Source: JALZAI01 sp038212215 (GTDB lineage: Bacteria; Actinomycetota; Actinomycetes; Mycobacteriales; Jatrophihabitantaceae). Taken from it: a stretch of DNA of 64,000 nt. The translations under genes and the position numbers were made by a program. Location of the stretch: assembly GCA_038212215.1 (NCBI GenBank), contig JBBQUT010000019.1:20062-84061 (forward strand), read 5' to 3'. Shown one piece after another: positions 16,606 through 24,691 of the stretch (positions within the stretch are counted from its first letter, which is position 1; each line of letters begins with the position of its first letter). The notes beneath the pieces were generated by a model. It did no database searches. It saw nothing but the letters and a program-made list of their open reading frames with translations, and had not been told where the DNA came from.

Positions 16606-17634
16606 TCAGCCCCGGCGGCGGGGCGCGGGGCAGCATCCGGACGGGCAGTCGATCCCGCAGAGCCCGAGTGTGCCGAGCGATTTCGGCTCGCTGCCGTCGC
16701 GCCGCTCGAGCACCAGTTCGCGAATCATCGTCACGAAACCAGGGTGCGTTCCGGCGGTCTTTGCCCGCGCCACCTGCATGTTCATCTTCGCTGCCGTTTC
16801 GCGCGCCTCGGTGTCCAGATCCCAGATCACCTCGACGTGATCGGACACGAAACCGATCGGGCTGATCACCGCGCTGCGCACCCCACGCGCGGCGAGCGCC
16901 GCCAAGTGGTCGTTGATGTCGGGCTCGAGCCAGGGCACGTCGGGGGGGCCGGAACGCGACTGCCACACCAGATCGAAGCTCGTGCCCGGCCCGCGCACGA
17001 GCGCCGTGACGAGTGCGGCACTCTCGCGCAACTGACGCTCGTACAGCCCATCCGCCCGCGGTCCGGACGACTCGTTCATCGCCACCGGAATCGAGTGCGC
17101 GGTGAACACCAGACGCGCTTCGTCGCGCACGCCCTCGGGCAGCGCGGCGAGGGCGGCGCGCATTGCATCGACATTCGCACCGATGAAACCCGGGTGGTCG
17201 AAAAAGTGGCGAAGCTTGATGAGCTCGGGTGCATTGTCGCCGGCAACAGTGCGAGCCTGCGCGAGATCATTGCGATACTGGCGACACCCGGAGAACGACG
17301 ACGTCGCGCTCGTCGCGAACACGAAAGCACGCGATACACCGTCGTCGCGCATTCGCCGCACGGCGTCTGCGACGTAGGGCTTCCAGTTCCGATTGCCCCA
17401 GTAGACGCCTAGCTCGACGCCGTTTGTCGCGAAGTCCTTTTCGACCGCCGCAATCAAGGCGCGATTCTGCGCATTGATCGGAGAAACGCCGCCGAAGTGA
17501 TTGTAGTGCTCGGCCACGGCTTCCAGGCGAGCCTCCGGAATGCCGCGTCCACGCGTGACATTGCGAAGGAAAGGCATCACGTCGTCATAGCCCTCGGGGC
17601 CGCCGAACGACAGCACCAGAAGCGCGTCGGTCAT
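16606..17634 (-). CDS. hemH: Ferrochelatase (coproporphyrin III type)
   Basis: A 342-aa enzyme that inserts Fe(II) into the porphyrin ring. In actinobacteria it acts on coproporphyrin III, in the coproporphyrin-dependent heme route (then also named cpfC). Visible parts: LVLSFGGPEGYDDVMPFLRN at the N-terminus, HYNHFGGVSPIN, the catalytic His180 in VFTAHSIP, and PIGFVSDHVEVIWDLD near the C-terminus. The tail CGIDCPSGCC supplies three Cys of the actinobacterial [2Fe-2S] cluster; Cys117 (SGCRQY) may be the fourth. Its ATG directly follows the inhA stop with no gap, matching the inhA-hemZ order of mycobacteria. Confidence 0.97.
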   Translation of the reverse strand: MTDALLVLSFGGPEGYDDVMPFLRNVTRGRGIPEARLEAVAEHYNHFGGVSPINAQNRALIAAVEKDFATNGVELGVYWGNRNWKPYVADAVRRMRDDGVSRAFVFATSATSSFSGCRQYRNDLAQARTVAGDNAPELIKLRHFFDHPGFIGANVDAMRAALAALPEGVRDEARLVFTAHSIPVAMNESSGPRADGLYERQLRESAALVTALVRGPGTSFDLVWQSRSGPPDVPWLEPDINDHLAALAARGVRSAVISPIGFVSDHVEVIWDLDTEARETAAKMNMQVARAKTAGTHPGFVTMIRELVLERRDGSEPKSLGTLGLCGIDCPSGCCPAPRRRG

Positions 17635-18402
17635 TCAGACACCCATCGCGTGGAAGCCGCCGTCAACGTGGATCATCTCGCCGGTCGTGGCGGGGAACCA
17701 GTCCGACATGAGAGCGAGCGTGCTGCGCGCGACCGCGGTCGCGTCCTCGTTGTCCCAGCCCAGCGGCGCGCGCCCGTTCCAAGCGTCCTCGAATGCGGAG
17801 AAGCCGGGGATGCTTTTCGCAGCCATCGTGCGCAACGGCCCCGCCGCAATCAGATTCACGCGCACCTTCCTCGACCCGAGCTCGCGAGCAAGGTAGCGCA
17901 TCGTTGACTCCAGCCCAGCCTTCGCGACGCCCATCCAGTCATAGGCCGGCCACGCCACGCGGGCGTCGAAGTCCAGCCCGACGATGCTGCCGCCGGCCTC
18001 GCCGAACAGCGGCAGCGTGGCAACCGCTAGCGATTTCAGCGAGAACGCCGATACCTGGACGGCTGTGCTGACGTCCTCCCACGGAGCTTCGAGGAACCCC
18101 CCACCCAGGCAGGACGGCGGCGCGAAGCCGATCGCGTGCAGCACCCCGTCCACGCCGTCCAGGTGCTCGCGCACCCGATCGGCGAGGCTGTCGAGGTGTT
18201 CCTGGTTCGCGACGTCGAGTTCGACGACGGGCGGCGGGTCGGGCAACTTCTTCGCCACCCGTTGCACGAGCGACATCCGCCCGTAGCCGGTGAGCACGAC
18301 TTTCGCGCCCTCCTGCTGGGCCAACCGGGCAACCGTGAACGCAATGGAGGCGTCGGTGATCACACCGGTGATGAGCAGGCGCTTGCCGTCGAGCAGACCC
18401 AT
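17635..18402 (-). CDS. inhA: NADH-dependent enoyl-ACP reductase (InhA/FabI)
   Basis: A 255-aa short-chain dehydrogenase of the FabI/InhA type. It catalyses the last reduction of fatty acid elongation (trans-2-enoyl-ACP to acyl-ACP). The N-terminus KRLLITGVITDASIAFTVAR is the typical nucleotide-binding start, with Gly-x5-Ser-Ile. The active site is Tyr154-x6-Lys161 in YDWMGVAK. By alignment from memory, M. tuberculosis Ser94 corresponds to Ala90 here (HAIGF against HSIGF). It lies between fabG (56 nt upstream) and hemH (0 nt downstream) in the conserved order. A mycolate role cannot be inferred from this window. Confidence 0.95.
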   Translation of the reverse strand: MGLLDGKRLLITGVITDASIAFTVARLAQQEGAKVVLTGYGRMSLVQRVAKKLPDPPPVVELDVANQEHLDSLADRVREHLDGVDGVLHAIGFAPPSCLGGGFLEAPWEDVSTAVQVSAFSLKSLAVATLPLFGEAGGSIVGLDFDARVAWPAYDWMGVAKAGLESTMRYLARELGSRKVRVNLIAAGPLRTMAAKSIPGFSAFEDAWNGRAPLGWDNEDATAVARSTLALMSDWFPATTGEMIHVDGGFHAMGV

Positions 18403-18458
18403 GTCGTTTCCTTCTCTGTCGCTGACGTCCGCAGGCTACGTATCTGGATATTCCGGCT

Positions 18459-19169
18459 TCAGATGCCCATGCCGAGGCCGCCGTCGACCGGGAGCACGAC
18501 GCCGGACACGTAGGCAGCTGCATCGGAGGCGAGATAGAGCGCAGCGCCGGCGACCTCATCAGCGGTGCCGTAGCGCTTCAAGGGCACCTGATCGAGCACC
18601 TGCGCCTTGCGGGCATCGTCGAGCCCGGCGGTCATGTCGGTGTCGATGAACCCCGGCGCGATGACATTCGCGGTGATCGAGCGGCTGCCCAGCTCACGCA
18701 CGATGGCGCGCGCCAACCCCACCAGGCCTGCCTTGCTCGCCGCGTAGTTCGCCTGCCCCGGCGAGCCCACGAACGCGACCACCGAGGAGACGAAGATCAT
18801 CCGTCCGCGCCGCTTCCGGAGCATCCCCTGCGCCGCCCGCTTGGCCACGCGGTAGGCACCTGTCAGATTGGCATCGACGACGTTCTTGAACGATTCCTCG
18901 CTCATGCGCAGCAGCAACGTGTCATCGGTCATGCCAGCGTTTGCGACGAGGATCTCCACCGGTCCGAACTCCGCTTCGACAGCACTGAACGCCGCCTCCA
19001 CGTCGTCGGAGGACGTGACGTCGCACTGCACGCCGAACAGCCCCTCGGGTGCGCCGCTGCCGCGATGTGTCACGGCGACCCGGTCGCCGTTAGCCGCGAA
19101 CGCCCGGGCGATCGCCAGCCCGATGCCACGGTTGCCCCCGGTAACCAGCACAGTTCGCTCACCCACCAC
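18459..19169 (-). CDS. fabG: 3-oxoacyl-ACP reductase (MabA/FabG1 type)
   Basis: A 236-aa short-chain dehydrogenase that reduces 3-ketoacyl-ACP with NADPH. It starts TVLVTGGNRGIGLAIARAFA (the TGxxxGIG motif), has VANAG, the catalytic Ser in VSSVVAFVGS and Tyr-x3-Lys in NYAASKAG, and ends SGVVLPVDGGLGMG. GTG 19169 is chosen: it gives the usual short N-terminus before the Rossmann motif and avoids a non-homologous leader. It is first of the fabG-inhA-hemH run and divergent from a quinone reductase. Confidence 0.95.
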   Translation of the reverse strand: MVGERTVLVTGGNRGIGLAIARAFAANGDRVAVTHRGSGAPEGLFGVQCDVTSSDDVEAAFSAVEAEFGPVEILVANAGMTDDTLLLRMSEESFKNVVDANLTGAYRVAKRAAQGMLRKRRGRMIFVSSVVAFVGSPGQANYAASKAGLVGLARAIVRELGSRSITANVIAPGFIDTDMTAGLDDARKAQVLDQVPLKRYGTADEVAGAALYLASDAAAYVSGVVLPVDGGLGMGI

Positions 19170-19233
19170 ACAAACGCTAGTCGATCGGTGTTGCACCACC
19201 CACCACACGGCGGGCCTGCGGGACTGGCGCGAG

Positions 19234-19239
19234 TAGCGT
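19234..19239 (+). promoter_or_regulatory. -10 hexamer TAGCGT before the quinone reductase
   Basis: TAGCGT ends 8 nt before GTG 19248, and there is no ribosome binding site. Consistent with a leaderless transcript. Confidence 0.45.
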
Positions 19240-19247
19240 GCTTGCTT

Positions 19248-20201
19248 GTGCGCGGCATACAGCTCACCAGCTTTGGTGGACCCGAGACCCTTGTCGTCAG
19301 CGAACTACCCGATCCGGTGCCGGGCGGCGACCAGCAGCTCTACGACGTCCTGGCGGCGGGGGTGAATTACGCCGACACCCACCAGACCGAGGACTCCTAC
19401 CTGGCCAAGCAGGAGCTGCCGCTGATCCCGGGCGGCGAGGTCGTCGTGCGCGGCGCCGATGGGCACCGCTGGCTGGGCCTGCTCGCGTCTGGGAGCTACG
19501 CGCAGAAGATTGCGGCGAACCCGGCACAGCTGTTCCCGATCCCCGAGACGGTAGACGACGGTGCAGCGCTGACGACCCTCGTGCAGGGCTCCACCGCGTG
19601 GCACCTGCTGCGCACCAGCACGCATCTGCAGGAGGGTGAGACGGTCGTCGTGCACGCCGGCGCGGGTGGTGTCGGCACGATGGCGATTCAGTTGGCCAAG
19701 CGGTGGGGTGCCGGACGGGTGATCGCGACCGCGTCCAGCGAGTCGAAACGGCAGCTCGCCCTCGATCTGGGCGCCGACGCAGCGCTCGATTCCCGCACCG
19801 ACGATCTCACCGGCGCATTGCGGGAAGCCAACGACGGCGCGCGGGTCGATATCGTCCTCGAGATGACCGGCGGGTCGGTGTTCGACCAGAGCCTGGCGGC
19901 ACTTGCCCCGCTCGGCCGGTTGGCCGTTTTCGGGATGGCTTCACGCACGCCCGCTTCGCCGGTCTACCCGGGAACACTGATGGCCCGCAGTCAGGCGATC
20001 GTCGGTTTCTGGCTGATGCATATCGTTCAGCGCCCGCACCTGTTCGCGGAGTCGGTCAGCGATCTGCTCGGGTTGCTCGCGGCCGGGGACTTGCGTGCCG
20101 TCGTCGGCGCTACCTACGCACTCGACCGCGCCGCGGACGCGCACCGAGCACTGCTCGATCGCAGCTCGGTCGGAAAGCTCGTCCTCGACACGCAACGCTG
20201 A
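19248..20201 (+). CDS. Zinc-independent quinone oxidoreductase (MDR family)
   Basis: A 317-aa medium-chain dehydrogenase/reductase of the NADPH:quinone reductase group. A GroES-like N-terminal domain (VRGIQLTSFGGPETLVVSEL ... GVNYADTHQTED) is followed by a Rossmann domain with VVVHAGAGGVGTMAIQLAK (AxxGxxG loop) near residues 137-155. The zinc-ligand Cys cluster of alcohol dehydrogenases is absent, as expected for this group. It occupies the gap between fabG and the VWA gene, on the opposite strand. It converges on the VWA gene with only 3 nt between stops. Confidence 0.88.
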   Translation: MRGIQLTSFGGPETLVVSELPDPVPGGDQQLYDVLAAGVNYADTHQTEDSYLAKQELPLIPGGEVVVRGADGHRWLGLLASGSYAQKIAANPAQLFPIPETVDDGAALTTLVQGSTAWHLLRTSTHLQEGETVVVHAGAGGVGTMAIQLAKRWGAGRVIATASSESKRQLALDLGADAALDSRTDDLTGALREANDGARVDIVLEMTGGSVFDQSLAALAPLGRLAVFGMASRTPASPVYPGTLMARSQAIVGFWLMHIVQRPHLFAESVSDLLGLLAAGDLRAVVGATYALDRAADAHRALLDRSSVGKLVLDTQR

Positions 20202-20204
20202 CAG

Positions 20205-21161
20205 CTACACGAGCCGACCCGCCCAGAGCATCGAGGTGCCTGCGGCAGCCAGCAGCACGATCAGACCGGACGCGAGAAAGCGCCAGCTGATGTCCTTCTT
20301 GACGGTCGTGTAGCCGATCTGTGAACCGATGTTCTGATAGACCGACTCGAGTTCCTGCACCGACGTCGCGGTGTGGAACGAGCCGCCGGTCTGCGCCGCG
20401 ATCTCCCCGAGCGTCTGATCATCGGCCGGAACGCTAATCGTCGCCCCGCGATAGTTGACCGTTCCGGACGCCGTGCCGAACGCGATGGTCGACACCTGCA
20501 CCTTCGCCTTCTTCGCCGCCGCTATTGCGTCGGTTACCGGACGTCCGACCGTATTCGTGCCGTCACTGAGCAGCACGATCCGGGCGGGCGGGGCAGCTTC
20601 GCCGCGAGCCGTCGTTGCTTGCGCAAACACGCTGATCGCCTGGAGCGAAGAGAAGATCGCCTCACCGATGGCCGTCGATTCCTGCAGCTGCAGACCGCTG
20701 ATCTGCGCTTTCACCGGCTGCCGGTCGAGGCTCGGGGACACCAGCAGGTTTGCGTTCCCCCCAAATGCGACCAGCCCGAGGTTGATGCGCGACGGCAAGA
20801 GGTCGACGAACTTCTTCGCGGCTGTCTTGGCTGCCGAGAGCCGCGTGGGCAGCACGTCGGTGGCCTCCATCGACAACGACACGTCGATCGCGAGGACGAC
20901 GGTGGCCCGGTCGCGCGGCACCCGCACGGCAGCGGCCGGGCGCGCGACACCGATCGAGAGGATGGTCAGCGCGATGAGCAGCAGGGCAAAGGTCAGATGA
21001 CGGCGCCAGCCCGGGCGTTTCGGCGCGACGCTGCCGAGTAGTTCCACGTTGCTGAAGCGCGCCACGAACTTTTTGCGGCGCAACTGCACGACGATGTAGG
21101 CCGCCAGCAGACCGACGACGAACACGAGCGCCAAAAGCCAGATCGGGGACAGGAAGTGCAT
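20205..21161 (-). CDS. VWA-domain (BatA/Rv1481-like) membrane protein
   Basis: A 318-aa protein with two N-terminal membrane helices (about residues 5-25 and 56-74), a von Willebrand A domain and a C-terminal helix (about 295-315). The metal site is nearly canonical: DVSLSM at 93-98 (Asp-x-Ser-x-Ser), a Thr in ESTAIGEA and Asp in LLSDGTNT. It works with MoxR ATPases and DUF58 proteins, probably as a chaperone-like membrane machine for assembly of protein complexes. It overlaps the DUF58 gene by 1 nt (TGATG). In M. tuberculosis the same trio precedes fabG1-inhA. Confidence 0.92.
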   Translation of the reverse strand: MHFLSPIWLLALVFVVGLLAAYIVVQLRRKKFVARFSNVELLGSVAPKRPGWRRHLTFALLLIALTILSIGVARPAAAVRVPRDRATVVLAIDVSLSMEATDVLPTRLSAAKTAAKKFVDLLPSRINLGLVAFGGNANLLVSPSLDRQPVKAQISGLQLQESTAIGEAIFSSLQAISVFAQATTARGEAAPPARIVLLSDGTNTVGRPVTDAIAAAKKAKVQVSTIAFGTASGTVNYRGATISVPADDQTLGEIAAQTGGSFHTATSVQELESVYQNIGSQIGYTTVKKDISWRFLASGLIVLLAAAGTSMLWAGRLV

Positions 21162-22132
21162 CAGCGAACACCCATTGCGACGGGCGGCCCAGCGAGCTGA
21201 CGGCGGGCGACCACAAAGCGGACCACGTCGGAGATCCAGTCCCGGTCAGTGCGTAGCTGCAGGTGCGCGGCGCCCGCGTGCCGCAGCGCGCTGGCTATCC
21301 CGGCGCGCTGGGCCTGCGCTGCCGCCGCGTAGTTGCGTCGCACCGAACTCGCCGAGGTCTGCACCTCGAGCTGGCGGCCGGTTTCGGTATCGACGAAGGT
21401 AACCAGCCCCGCCGAAGGCAGTTCCAATTCGCGGGGATCCAGTACCTCGATCCCGAGCAGCTGATGCCGCGCTGCCAGCGCACGCAGCGGTCGTTCCCAT
21501 GGCGGCGCCGACGCCGTTGCCGCGCCCGTCTCCAGGAAATCGGACACCACCGCGACCAGGCCCCGCCGGCGAGGGGGCCGGCGCAGGTCTTCGAGCATCT
21601 CGGCGAGCGTGCGGCCGTGACCGGATTCAGCCCTCGACGTCGCCGCGATCCGGCGAATCAGGTAGCGGGCATGATTTCGACCGCCGAGCGCCGGGATCCG
21701 ATAGATGTCCGAGCCATTACCGACCAGCGCGCCGACTCGGTTGCCGCCGCGCACCGTCAGGTGCACCACGGCGGTGATCGCCGCGAGGACCAGTTCGCGC
21801 TTCTCGCTGAGCGCGGTGCCGAAATCCATGCTTGGCGAAAGGTCCACGACGAGCCAGGTTTCCAACTCGCGGTCGGCGATGGTCTGGCGGACGTGCGGGA
21901 TCGTCGTGCGCGCGGTCACCGGCCAATCCATGCGCCGGACGTCGTCACCCGGTGTGTACTGGCGCGATTCGCCAGCCTCGCTGCCCGGGCCGGGAACCAA
22001 TCCGACGTAGTTGCCCTGCAGCAGACCGTCCAACCTGTTGCGGACAGTCAGCTCGAGGCGGCGCAGCAACGGCTCAGCCGGCCCGAGCTCCAGCGCCGGC
22101 CCGTGATCGACGACGCGAAGACCGCTTCTCAT
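21161..22132 (-). CDS. DUF58 protein (MoxR partner)
   Basis: A 323-aa soluble protein of the DUF58 family. SRQYTPGDDVRRMDWPVTAR (about residues 57-76) is the family signature, followed by a VWA-like domain (LVVDLSPSMDFGTALSEKRE; Asp-x-Ser-x-Ser). DUF58 proteins are encoded with MoxR ATPases and VWA proteins in a module of uncertain role in membrane or secretion-complex assembly. Its ATG lies in an ATGA overlap with a 25-codon mini-ORF that in turn overlaps moxR. A 9-bp inverted repeat (CATGCCCGA at 22130-22138, TCGGGCATG at 22155-22163) spans the start codon and could hide it in the mRNA. Confidence 0.9.
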   Translation of the reverse strand: MRSGLRVVDHGPALELGPAEPLLRRLELTVRNRLDGLLQGNYVGLVPGPGSEAGESRQYTPGDDVRRMDWPVTARTTIPHVRQTIADRELETWLVVDLSPSMDFGTALSEKRELVLAAITAVVHLTVRGGNRVGALVGNGSDIYRIPALGGRNHARYLIRRIAATSRAESGHGRTLAEMLEDLRRPPRRRGLVAVVSDFLETGAATASAPPWERPLRALAARHQLLGIEVLDPRELELPSAGLVTFVDTETGRQLEVQTSASSVRRNYAAAAQAQRAGIASALRHAGAAHLQLRTDRDWISDVVRFVVARRQLAGPPVAMGVR

Positions 22133-22206
22133 GCCCGAGCCTCGCTTCGCTCATTCGGGCATGCGGAGACGCTATGACATCGGTTCGCTCGGCAAGCCTC
22201 GCTCAT
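22129..22206 (-). other. 25-codon mini-ORF bridging moxR and the DUF58 gene by ATGA overlaps
   Basis: ATG at 22206 overlaps the moxR stop (ATGA, 22206-22203). Its TGA (22131-22129) overlaps the DUF58 ATG (22132-22130). The product would start MSEACRANR and end SEARA. It looks like a non-functional peptide whose translation would carry ribosomes to the next start. It includes the repeat GAGCGAAGCGAGG. Whether it is translated is unknown. Confidence 0.45.
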
Positions 22207-23315
22207 GCCGAGCGCTCGCCCCAATTCTGCGTGGTCGGTGCGCCAGGACCGAACCCGGCCGCCTGCGCACCGCCCGGACTCTGGCCCGCGCTGTCGAGCG
22301 CCCCGCCGGCCCGCTGCCGTGGCGCCACCTGCGGCAGCGGCACGCTCTGCAGAACGCGGCGTACCGCATGGGCCGCTGGCACACCGTCGGCGATCGCGTC
22401 GTAGCTGAGTACCAGTCGATGCGCGAGCACCTCCGTCGCAATGTCCAGGACGTCCTGGGGGAGCACGTAATCGCGTCCACGCAGCAACGCGAGCGCGCGT
22501 CCGGCGGCGATCAGACCGAGGCTGGCGCGCGGGCTGGCGCCATAGCTGACCCATTGCGCGACGTCAGGCATGCCGTGGTCGCCAGGATGGCGCGTCGAAA
22601 CGACGAGGCGCACGACATAGTCGACGATCGCGTGGTGCACGAAGACGCGTCCAGCCGTCGTCTGCAGCCGGCGGAGCTCCTCGGTGCTGATGACCGGACC
22701 GGCCGTCGGCGGGTCGACGCCCATCCGGTAGACGATTTCGCGTTCCTCCGCGGCGCTCGGGTAATCGACACTGATCTTCATGAGGAACCGGTCGCGTTGC
22801 GCCTCCGGCAGCGGGTACACGCCCTCGGATTCGATCGGGTTCTGCGTCGCGAGCACGAGGAACGGCTGCGGGACGTCGAAACGCTGCCCACCGATCGTCA
22901 CGTGCCCCTCGGCCATGATCTCCAGCAGCGCGGACTGCACCTTGGCGGGAGCGCGGTTGATCTCGTCCGCCAGCACGAAGTTCGCCATTACCGGACCGAG
23001 TTCGGTGTCGAAGCTCTCCGAGCTCGCGCGGTAGATCCTGGTGCCGACGATGTCAGAAGGCACGAGGTCCGGGGTGAACTGCACCCGCGCGAACGAACCG
23101 CTGACCGTGTTCGCGAGCGTCTCGACCGCGAGGGTCTTGGCGACACCCGGCACACCTTCCAACAGGCAGTGCCCTCGGGCCAGCAGGCTGACCATCATCC
23201 GTTCGACCAGCCGTTCCTGGCCGACGATTACCCGCTTGATCTCGAACATCACCCGTTCGAGCGAACTCGCATCCGTCGCTGGCGTGTGCGTGGCCGGGCT
23301 GCTCGGCGTCGTCAC
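22203..23315 (-). CDS. moxR: MoxR-type AAA+ ATPase
   Basis: A 370-aa AAA+ ATPase: Walker A GVPGVAKT at 54-61, Walker B VLADEI at 114-119 followed by NRAPAKVQSALLEIMAE, sensor 1 in LVLATQNPIESEGVYPLPEA, and the lid domain with DVLDIATEVLAHRLVLSYDA. MoxR proteins power the assembly or remodelling of protein complexes with VWA and DUF58 partners, both encoded just downstream. The C-terminal 50 residues are a Gly/Pro/Ala-rich tail. It is divergent from a small protein gene, with 55 nt between starts. Confidence 0.95.
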   Translation of the reverse strand: MTTPSSPATHTPATDASSLERVMFEIKRVIVGQERLVERMMVSLLARGHCLLEGVPGVAKTLAVETLANTVSGSFARVQFTPDLVPSDIVGTRIYRASSESFDTELGPVMANFVLADEINRAPAKVQSALLEIMAEGHVTIGGQRFDVPQPFLVLATQNPIESEGVYPLPEAQRDRFLMKISVDYPSAAEEREIVYRMGVDPPTAGPVISTEELRRLQTTAGRVFVHHAIVDYVVRLVVSTRHPGDHGMPDVAQWVSYGASPRASLGLIAAGRALALLRGRDYVLPQDVLDIATEVLAHRLVLSYDAIADGVPAAHAVRRVLQSVPLPQVAPRQRAGGALDSAGQSPGGAQAAGFGPGAPTTQNWGERSA

Positions 23316-23370
23316 CTACGGGTCTCCTCGGGTCGGCTTGGTTCGCTGATTCACGGTACGGGACGAGGCT

Positions 23371-23598
23371 GTGCTGGACCTGTACGGTTCCGGAGTGCCC
23401 GCCGCCGCGACCGATATCCCGCGCTGCTCGGCGAAGGGCTGCCGCGCTGCCGCGACGACTGAGCTGCGCTGGCGCAACCCGAAATTGCATGATGCGGCGC
23501 GGGTGAAGCACTGGCTGGCCTGCGATGCGCACGCCGACGGGCTGGCCGGGTTCTTGTCGGTGCGGGGTTTCCTGCTCGAGCGCGGGTTGCTCGGCTAA
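23371..23598 (+). CDS. Small conserved Cys-containing protein
   Basis: A 75-aa protein from GTG with GAGG close upstream. It contains CSAKGCRAAATTELRWRNPK and WLACDAHADGLAGFLSVRGF: two Cys four residues apart, then a Cys-Asp-x-His, which could bind one zinc. I recognise this pattern from small hypothetical proteins of actinobacteria (often loosely labelled), but no function is established. Its stop overlaps the convergent moaA stop by 4 nt. Confidence 0.7.
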   Translation: MLDLYGSGVPAAATDIPRCSAKGCRAAATTELRWRNPKLHDAARVKHWLACDAHADGLAGFLSVRGFLLERGLLG

Positions 23599-24632
23599 CC
23601 GCCGATCGCCGACATGGTCCGCACCGGCTGCACGAACCCGATGCTGTCGATGCCGTGGCCGGCCTGCTTGCCTTCGACAGCAATCCTGATGATCTCGCCG
23701 AGTTCCTCGTCGGACGCACCGGCGCGCAACGGTCCGCGCAGGTCGGTTTCTTGCTGCGCGAACAGGCAGGTGCGCAACTGTCCGTCGGCGGTCAGCCGCA
23801 GCCGGTCGCAGTCGCGGCAGAACGGCCGGGTTACCGAGGCGATGACGCCCAACCGGCCCGGCACCTGCGCCCAGGACGAACGCCCGGGGCCGTCGAGGAC
23901 GTCGAATTCCTCGGCCGGCGCGCTGCCGCGGCGTCCGTGTGGTTCCAGGGTGAAGTCACGCTGCAACAGTTCGAGGATTTCGGCAGCGGTGACCATCTCC
24001 GAACGCGACCAGGTGTGATCGGCATCGAGGGGCATGTGCTCGATGAAGCGCAGCCGGTATCCGGCCCGCAACGCCCATTCCAGCAACCGGGGTGCCTCGT
24101 CAAAATTACCGTCGCGCACCAGCACTGAATTGATCTTCAACGGGTGCAGCCCGGCGGCGGCAGCAGCAGCGATCCCAGAAAGCACGTCGGGCAGCCGATC
24201 GCGTCGCGTCAGGGCCGCGAAATGCTCACGATCGAGGGTGTCGACCGAGATGTTGATCCGGTCCAGGCCCGCGGCGACGAGCGCCGCAGCGTTGCGGTCA
24301 AGGGTGATGCCGTTGGTCGTCAGCGACAGTTCCGGGCGCGGTGTGAGCGCGGCGAGCCGGGACACGACGTCAACCACCGTGCGGTGCACCAGCGGTTCGC
24401 CGCCCGTGAGCCGGAAGCTGCGGACGCCCAGGCCGACGAACACCGATGCCAGGCGCACTATCTCATCGTCAGAGAGCCGGTCGGTACGGCTGAGCCAGTT
24501 CAGTCCCTCCGCCGGCATGCAGTAGGTGCAACGCAGCGTGCACCTGTCAGTAAGGGAGAGCCGGACATCCGTGGCCACCCGGCCGAACTTGTCGCGCAGG
24601 ACGCCGGCAGGGGTCGGCGGTTGATTGGTCAC
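23595..24632 (-). CDS. moaA: GTP 3',8-cyclase, molybdenum cofactor synthesis
   Basis: A 345-aa radical-SAM enzyme that starts molybdopterin synthesis from GTP with MoaC. The N-terminal cluster motif is CTLRCTYC (Cys-x3-Cys-x2-Cys). The SAM-binding GGEP occurs in FRLTGGEPLVHR. The second Fe-S cluster is formed by CRDCDRLRLTADG plus the Cys in LRTCLF. The chain ends in the conserved Gly-Gly (SAIGG) that supports catalysis. GTG 24632 is chosen to match the usual short N-terminus; an open frame extends to 24671. No other cofactor genes are nearby. Confidence 0.95.
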   Translation of the reverse strand: MTNQPPTPAGVLRDKFGRVATDVRLSLTDRCTLRCTYCMPAEGLNWLSRTDRLSDDEIVRLASVFVGLGVRSFRLTGGEPLVHRTVVDVVSRLAALTPRPELSLTTNGITLDRNAAALVAAGLDRINISVDTLDREHFAALTRRDRLPDVLSGIAAAAAAGLHPLKINSVLVRDGNFDEAPRLLEWALRAGYRLRFIEHMPLDADHTWSRSEMVTAAEILELLQRDFTLEPHGRRGSAPAEEFDVLDGPGRSSWAQVPGRLGVIASVTRPFCRDCDRLRLTADGQLRTCLFAQQETDLRGPLRAGASDEELGEIIRIAVEGKQAGHGIDSIGFVQPVRTMSAIGG

Positions 24633-24691
24633 CCGGCACACAATACCGCCGGCCGGCATGCCCCAGCGCACGCACGAGCAGCCCGACCGCC

